A DNA stretch of 64,000 nucleotides from Epiperipatus broadwayi (Eukaryota > Onychophora > Udeonychophora > Euonychophora > Peripatidae): positions 186,001 to 250,000 of the forward strand of contig JAQFVV010013092.1 in assembly GCA_028023455.1 (NCBI GenBank), written 5' to 3'. A program made the position numbers and the translations under genes. Below the pieces are notes generated by a model. The model searched no databases, was not told the DNA's origin, and saw only the letters and a list, made by a program, of their open reading frames with translations. Of the stretch, positions 57,635 through 64,000 are shown one piece after another; position 1 is the stretch's first letter; each line of letters starts with the position of its first letter.

Positions 57635-59655
57635 TTCCTAGATTATCTTCATTGCTCTTCCTGCCATTATGAAATCTTGAAAATCACTTGAATACATTTT
57701 TGCAACTCGTGTATTTCCTGCCATTCCCAGTTTGATTGATTTCGAATGTTCCAGTAGCACAGTTTTTAATCAATTTAATATAGAATTAAATGTTACTGTA
57801 GTTGTTTCATCAAGTTTTTAAGTAAGAAATATACTGTCAGATTTCATGCTTAAACTCATAGTCCAGACACATTAGCATCTTAAGAGTTTTATATGAATAG
57901 CTAAATTATATCATTAAATCACATATGCATTAATTCTTATATGGAGAGTACGTAAAACAAACTCTTAACAAGCTTCAAAAATACCCTCAATCCCAGACCG
58001 CGCTTTCTGCATCTAGCGTCGTCAGTGTTGTAAATACGAGCTTTATTAAAATTAGGTCATATGACATCTGACTTGATTTTTTATCAATTCAATTGCATTA
58101 ATTCTTAGATAACAAACAGCCAGGAGAGAAAACTGTTCATTTTTTTACTGGTAATGCTGAAACATCAAAAATCAATATATCTATTTTTATTAAATACAAC
58201 TACATGGAATAATTACATTTTACTTCCATTCTTTTTGGCATCTGTAGATTAAATTGTTATAATTTAATATATAAATAATGATAGATGATCACATTGCAAA
58301 ATGTATATGCACCTTGGGATAGAATCCTTTCCTAAGTCAACTGTTTGATCTGCGCTCTAGTGGCAGAATACTTTCTGCAGAAAATAAATAATTTAAGATG
58401 GGCAAGATATTAAATAGACTATATCTATAGTATCTAAAAAATACGACTGCTATTGATAAGCATATAAGCGGGTAAAGATATTTGCTGGGTTTTTATTTAT
58501 ATACACACAATAAACTATATTTAGCAAATAAGCAAAAAATGCAATCTCTTAATGTTAACAAAAACTTTTTCTTAATAATAAATGGATGTTTTTGCTTGTC
58601 AATTTTTATTCACTAATAATGTCAGTTGAGTTAATAAATTCGCAAGCACACGCATAAATAGAATGCATTTAAATTTTATATTTAAAATATCTTTTATGTA
58701 AAATGTTGAAATATTACTTTTTATGTTGTTTACATTTTTTTTTTTTTTGGAAATATTAATAATACATGCCGAATGTTGAGATATTTCCCGTTATTTTTGT
58801 TTATTTCGGAAACATTTTATCAAATATAAATGCGTTAAGTTCTATGTCCAAAGGCCACTTTGAATAATTATGCAACAGGGGATTAAAGTGTTTATTAGAA
58901 AGTTTCTGATGATGGTGTTTATTAATAATTATACGTTGGACTATTTTCTTTCTCTAATATTAATTATTAAAAGTCCTTAAAAAAAATGTCAAACTTCATT
59001 TAAATTATTCAAATGCATTAAATTATTGGTAATAGCACGTAGGCTAGTATATAACACAATGTTATAAATGATATTCTTCTAATTCCTTCAGATATTGCTT
59101 GTTTAACCAGTGATAGCACCAATATGGTAACTGAACATGAACCAATGTTGATTTAATGTCTCAGTCTAACTAAGTAGGATACTATTATCACGTGATCCTT
59201 AGCACTAAGATTATTGGCTGCTACTTAACTTATTTTAACGGCTCAAATTTAGTGCTATTTCATAAAAACAAAATCCATCCAGATTCAAGCATTTTAAAAC
59301 AATGTTAAGCATTTGATAGTCTTTAATGACGTTTGCAGTCTAAATTTTCCATTAATGCTTTTATATTAATAAACTCAAGACTTAAAATTCAAAAACATAT
59401 TAAGGTTTTAAAATTAAGTCAACTTGCTAGTGTAATCATATAAATCTAAGATTATCAAACCTTATTTCTCAAAATTCTGGATAGAATAAAAGTGCCACTC
59501 TTAAAAGCATAAATAATGCTGTTCATATTATAACATTTTTATAATATCTCCATTGAATATTCAGATTTTTGTACAATATTAACAATGAAGTTATAAATTA
59601 TTGCTAGAATAGCTACATTTGTTACATTATAAACACGGGAACTCTATCAATTTAA
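57635..59655. other. Mostly unassigned
   Basis: A family F-like piece may lie at 57830-57905. At 57985-58030, minus strand, CUGACGA-hairpin-GAAA-GGUC resembles the ribozyme at 32.0 kb but stem I does not pair. A T run occurs at 58737-58748. No gene was recognised. Confidence 0.4.
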
Positions 59656-59658
59656 CAC

Positions 59659-59753
59659 ACGCACACACACACATACATACATACATACATACATACATAC
59701 ATACATACATACATACATACATACATACATACATACATACATACATACATACA

Positions 59754-59787
<34 letters not shown>

Positions 59788-59793
59788 CATACA
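59659..59793 (+). repeat. (CA)n and (CATA)n microsatellite
   Basis: A short CA run is followed by about 30 uninterrupted CATA units. The plus-strand open frame of Thr-Tyr-Ile-His repeats here is an artefact. Confidence 0.95.
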
Positions 59794-59799
59794 GCAGTC

Positions 59800-60435
59800 A
59801 CCCATAAGCTAGTACATACATTCTGACTCCAGAAAAAAAAACTACTCTAGAGATAAAATTTTGCAATGATAATATAAAAAGATGTGAACCACAAATATAT
59901 CCATATATAAAACATGCAGATTTATTATTCTGTTTATTTGTTATTTTTTTATGTTATTTCATTTTCTTTAGCAGAATACTTTTCTTTCTGAAATATTTCA
60001 ATACCTTGTCTAATTGTTCTCTGCCATATCTTCCCAATAAAAACAATCAATATTTCACTTTTTTAGAATGTCTTTAAAATAATCCTGACAGTTTAAATGG
60101 AAACTTATTCCTTTAAATTCATCGTAAAACAACCTTTTAGAAAGTCTTGCACTGTTTATTATCCAGCAAGAGGGAAAATATATTGGTTGGTTTTATAATC
60201 TTGCTTATTCTATTTTAATAGTTTACGAAACATCATTAAATAAAACATTTCTAATGTTTTAATATTGTACCAATAAGAAATCAACGTTTCACTTCCATAC
60301 CATAAGTTAAGTAACTTAATTATTTATATACAGCTAATTTAGGTGCAGTAATTGAAATCTCCTATGTCATAATTTGTTGAAAGCAATAGCAGGGCATTAC
60401 AGTCTGTCTTAAAATTCCACATCTAAACTCATCTT
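59800..60435. other. Unassigned AT-rich sequence
   Basis: Nothing was recognised. Confidence 0.4.
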
Positions 60436-60439
60436 TCTG

Positions 60440-60645
60440 CTTATAATAAATGCTCTAGGTGCAGTATTCTCAGATACAAGAATCCTCACTGACAAAGGCC
60501 ACAAGCCAAAAACTAGTCTGGCAATATTGGATGAGTAGTCACTAGATGGGGATTTTATGCACAAATCTTCTGGCATCCATTAATTACTCTGGCTTGCACT
60601 GAGTGGAAATATGTATAGAGAGTTTTGCCTGTTTTAATAAATGCT
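60440..60645 (+). mobile_element. Foldback family A, copy A6 (right arm only)
   Basis: The arm runs from 'ctctaggtgcagtattctcagat' to 'gagagttttgcctgttttaat'. The hammerhead position (60484-60525) reads CUGACAA and AAAA, so two core G bases are mutated to A. Confidence 0.75.
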
Positions 60646-60822
60646 CATATTATTATCTATTGTTAGTCATTATAAAAATTGACTAATATAAAATTAAGAT
60701 TTCTATGCTTTACAAGATCATACTGTAAATTATAATTATTTAGAGAGTGTTTGTGAAGTAAAATAAATAATTTCCTTTTAATATTGACTACTGTTGGAGG
60801 AAGGTTCTATTCAAGATTCACC

Positions 60823-61362
60823 TATAAACATCACATGATCACCATTTCCTATGCTTGCTTATGGCAAAACTCTCTATACATATTGCCACTCAGTGCAAGT
60901 TAGAGTAATCAATGTATGTCAGAAGGCTTGTGCATAAAATTCCCATCTAGTACCTACTCATCCAATATCCCCAGACAATAGGATAGTGGTGGCTATGATT
61001 ATTAAAGAACCAAAGACACCAAAATGTATAAGTACTGAACTGAGTTCAGACCTATATGATTATATAAGCTGATAAGCTTGGATTGAAAATATTATAGTGT
61101 TTTCAATTTAAGTCTCATAGTTTTGTAATTAAGTAGGGATAAAAGGTTGCTGCTGGAGGGTTGCATTAGATCCTAAGATCTAGGTGCAGTGCTCTCAGAT
61201 TCAAGGCTCCTCACTGATGAAGGCCACAAGCCAGAAACTAGTCTGAGGATATTGGATGAGGCACTAGATGGGGATTTTATGCACAAACCTTCTGGCATCC
61301 ATTGATTACTCTGGCTTGCACTGAGTGGCAATACGTATAGAGAGTTTTGCCTGTTTTAATAA
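60823..61362. mobile_element. Foldback family A, copy A7
   Basis: The left outer end is intact: 'aacatcacatgatcaccatttcc' then 'tatgcttgcttatgg'. The left arm is cut at 'tatccccaga' and joined to the internal 'caataggatagtggtgg', removing the left hammerhead. The right half is complete to 'gttttgcctgttttaat', with an intact core at 61208-61249. Confidence 0.8.
61208..61249 (+). ncRNA. Hammerhead ribozyme-like motif (family A7, best A copy)
   Basis: Inner stem I is UCCUCA/UGAGGA, six Watson-Crick pairs; the U-G of other copies is U-A here. CUGAUGA 61214-61220, stem II GGC-CACAA-GCC inside A-A, GAAA 61234-61237, stem III C-UA-G, site GUC 61241-61243. The outer stem has UUGGAU opposite AUUCAA, so one pair is mutated. 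Confidence 0.65.
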
Positions 61363-61431
61363 CAAGATTCACCTACTTTATTATAATTTTGGGTAGGAAA
61401 AAAGGCATAATATTTATTTAATTTCAATTAA

Positions 61432-61812
61432 ATTAAGTATATAGGAGGTGATTTTGTCATTTTAAAAAGAAATTGATTTAAATATTGATTATCTAATTAC
61501 TAGAATTCCAAATAAAGTTCAATTAAAAAAACCAATAAATATTAATGGATAAAAAAATAATTGTTTAGAAAAACTTATATGATTCTATTAGCGAAGAGCC
61601 TTATGGAGCAATGGTAATGATTGCCTCTAAGCCTATGACTGAATTCAAACCCTGGCTAAATAAACTTGTAAAATTTTCTAAAAGGATTGATGTAAAGGTT
61701 ATTATTTACGCTTTTATCAGCAATATTTCATACTATTTACTCTTTTCCAAAACTGTGACTAATCAATGACTATTAGTCTTAGGCCCATATGGCTATACTA
61801 GCAAGCTGACTT
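61432..61812 (+). repeat. Dispersed repeat G, copy 2
   Basis: This is the partner of 56010-56257. It is longer and ends 'cttaggcccatatggctatact'. The 'agccttatggagcaatggtaatgattgcctc' and 'gactgaattcaaaccctgg' parts resemble tRNA boxes A and B, so a SINE-like origin is possible. Confidence 0.5.
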
Positions 61813-61964
61813 GAGTTCAAGCTTTAGGGTTTTTTTAAATTCCAAGCTCTTATCTTGTTAGTATTAAAACATTAAAATGAAGCTAAACTGCAAGTGTTTC
61901 TTGAAGGGTGATATGTACTTTGATTATTCAAGCTTATAATAGATGGCGCTGAAGTAGATGCTGG

Positions 61965-62056
61965 TTGTAAAGTGGCTAACAGGTTTCTCTGGGCATAGTT
62001 GCTGAGAGATTTTTGACTCCGTTTAAGGAGAAGTCACAGTGCATCACATCACATCA
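61965..62056 (+). mobile_element. LINE-2x 3' end only
   Basis: About 90 bases match the last part of the other LINE-2x copies: 'agtggctaacaggtttctct', 'gttgctgagagatt' and 'aaggagaagtcacagtgcatcac'. A tail (ATCAC)n follows. This is an extreme 5' truncation. Confidence 0.8.
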
Positions 62057-62059
62057 CAA

Positions 62060-62995
62060 GAAAAAATCATGATTTGTTGGCATGTAAAGAATTTCATTGC
62101 ATTATAAAAACGTTCCAAGCTCATTCATAAAGTTTATGAAGTATCTCTAGATCTTGAGAAGCAAGCAGTACCAAAATACAATCAAAGGGATCAAATTACC
62201 ACCAGAAATATTAACAGGGAAGTTAAAGTTTGCTGGATCAACTTTCATTTCTGTAATGTTGAAAGTCATGTGACATCCCAACCAATTAATTTGTTTTAAT
62301 TAGTTAGAAGCTTTTTTTTTCTACTACTCCCTGTGGGTTTATGTACGCACATGGATGTGTAAACATATAATTTTTTACCTATGAAAAATATATTAAATGA
62401 GTTTTGTTTTTTTTTTAAAGCAAATGAGTCTTATTTACTCCAGATCTGTCTCTTCACACTAGTCTCACATTCCTAAGTTAATGCCAAAAAAAGTTTTGTA
62501 TTTAAAATTACTTGAATATTTTTGAGACAAAAAAAAAACAGTTTAAATAAAAAATACTTAAAAATATAAAGTAAAAAAAATAGCTTAAAAAAAGTTTTTA
62601 AAAAAGAGAGATATTTAAGATCCAAACAAAAACAAAATCTATTGCTGCAATGTGGAATAAAAAAAATAAGATGAAATATGTTTTGATAGAAAGGAAACTA
62701 TAATTTCTTTCAAAGTCTAAAAAAGACAATAAACTATAAAATATTAATTATAGATTAATATAATTAATTTTATGATAACTCAAATGATTTATTAAATATA
62801 ACAGTTTTGATGCAGTAAAACTAGTCTGCTTAAGTCGATAAAATAATTGAATAGTTTATTGCTTGGAGATTCCTGGACATAACAGATAAAATTACAACCA
62901 TGGACCTTGGACTCCAAAGTCTCATTTTATTATTGCACCAAACTATGCAATATTTTACAATGGTGATTCTAATATATAAATAATCCTCCACATAA
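62060..62995. other. Unassigned, with an old repeat phrase
   Basis: 'ccatggaccttggactccaaagtctc' near 62898 resembles the relics at 2225 and 6745. Nothing else was found. Confidence 0.35.
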
Positions 62996-62997
62996 TT

Positions 62998-63245
62998 AAA
63001 ACAGGCAAAACTCTCCATACAATAGTGCACTCAGTGCAAGCTAGAGTAATCAATGGATGCCAGAAGACTTGTGCATAAAATCCCCATCTAGTGCCTACTC
63101 ATCCAATATCCCCAGACAAGTTTCTAGCTTCTGGAATCCATTGATTAATCTAGCTTGCACTGAGTGGCACTATATGTGGAGAGTTTTGCCTGTTTTAATA
63201 ATAGTTATGAGAAAACATAAGAAATGGTGATCATGTGATGTTTAC
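62998..63245. mobile_element. Foldback family A, copy A8 (short)
   Basis: The left arm (62998-63120) and right arm (about 63133-63245) meet at a deletion that removed the loop and both ribozyme cores. The right outer end 'aagaaatggtgatcatgtgatgttta' is intact. Confidence 0.8.
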
Positions 63246-63544
63246 ATGGTGTAATCCTCCACATACTTATTTTTTTTTACAAATTTCACTTTACAATCAA
63301 AATTGTTTCCATAAATAGTGTAGAATTATATATCTCTATCTTTCAATCACACTATAATTCTTTTCATTATCCATTCCTACAAATACATACAAATTTAAAA
63401 ATTATTTAAAAATTCACAATATTATAATTAATAAATATTAATTATAGAATTGAAGGTATAGAGTTATATGCTGAGTTTTATGACATAATATACTGCACAT
63501 AATATATATTTTAAACAAATAATCAAAATTAAGTTGAAATAAAC

Positions 63545-63797
63545 TATTAGTAACTATATTATAATATTTATCGAACCAGCTTTCATCTCCATTGAGACCT
63601 TCTCAAATACTCCTTTAACTATATCTCCTCCATCTACTGGGCATTACTTACATTAAATTGCATTTTTAAACATATATTTTTTAAAACATATATAGTTAAT
63701 TGGTTATTTGAATTGTATAATATAATATCTTGAGAAGGTCTCAATGGAGATGAAAGCCGGTTTGATAGATATTTAAATATAGTTATTAATAATTGTT
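63545..63797. repeat. Foldback element with 64-bp arms
   Basis: 'cagctttcatctccattgag' and 'accttctcaa' at 63580-63608 are mirrored exactly at 63732-63760, with outer extension to 63545 and 63797 at lower identity. The loop is about 120 bases of AT-rich DNA. Confidence 0.75.
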
Positions 63798-64000
63798 TAT
63801 TTCAATCTTGTTTGAGTAATTATTTATTTATTTCTGTTTGTGACAACATTATGGACAAATAAATTATATTGAATATTTGACCATTATAGCAATATCTATT
63901 TTAATTATATCTGCATATATAAATACATGAAAGCAGTCAACACCTAAACAATACCAATAGCATTAACAGACAACAATCTCAATCTGTTGTCAAGGCAACC

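Noticed and set aside
57985-58030. CUGACGA-hairpin-GAAA-GGUC on the minus strand, a hammerhead look-alike
   Set aside because: The flanking strands give only about two pairs of stem I and stem III is mispaired. At best it is a dead relative of the 32.0-kb element.
59619-59807. Open frame of repeated Thr-Tyr-Ile-His
   Set aside because: Translation of the CATA microsatellite.

Overview
This is an AT-rich (roughly 70% A+T by eye) stretch of an animal nuclear genome, almost certainly an invertebrate, dominated by decayed transposable elements and simple repeats. The element mix points that way: non-LTR retrotransposons of two families, a Penelope-like reverse transcriptase, a Merlin (IS1595/ISXO2-type) DNA transposase, a hAT-type terminus, tRNA-derived SINEs and many foldback elements. 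I could not fix the phylum or species. I found no intact host protein-coding gene, rRNA, convincing tRNA gene, CRISPR array or prokaryotic-type operon.

Layout. 0-5 kb: foldback families B and A with a decayed LINE-1x copy. 6.9-9.5 kb: a small foldback and a Penelope-like RT relic on the minus strand. 9.5-14.9 kb: mostly unassigned sequence with one diverged repeat pair. 14.9-16.8 kb: a local duplication whose second copy was split by a hAT-like element. 17.3-19.2 kb: a leucine-rich-repeat exon remnant cut off by a LINE-2x insertion. 19.7-31.7 kb: more copies of A, B, E, F and both LINEs. 32.0 kb: a stand-alone ribozyme-like element. 33-35.2 kb: the longest LINE-2x copy. 36-37.5 kb: a tRNA-SINE and a composite family A element. 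42-45.4 kb: tandem and inverted repeats. 45.4-47.05 kb: a 1.64 kb element with 24-bp terminal inverted repeats. 49.5-52.7 kb: a dead Merlin transposase followed by a 1.7 kb minisatellite and a palindrome. 53-57.6 kb: family B, a 68-bp minisatellite, and a segmental duplication interrupted by a SINE and family A. 59.7 kb: a CATA microsatellite. 60.4-64 kb: four family A/LINE fragments and a foldback.

Main observation. Two unrelated dispersed foldback families (A and B) and one further element at 32.0 kb each contain a sequence that folds as a type I hammerhead ribozyme. Each has CUGANGA, a short hairpin, GAAA, a minimal stem III ending in an NUH site, and a stem I of 5-6 bp followed by an internal loop or bulge and further long pairing. 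Stem pairs are kept by compensatory or wobble changes between copies, while several copies are plainly dead. Hammerheads are known in Penelope-like elements and in animal retrozymes, and a Penelope-like RT relic lies in the same window. My inference is that A and B are non-autonomous, ribozyme-bearing retroelements mobilised by a Penelope-like enzyme. The weak point is the mispaired 10.1-11.1 position in most copies (A-A or U-U rather than G-C), so activity must be tested.
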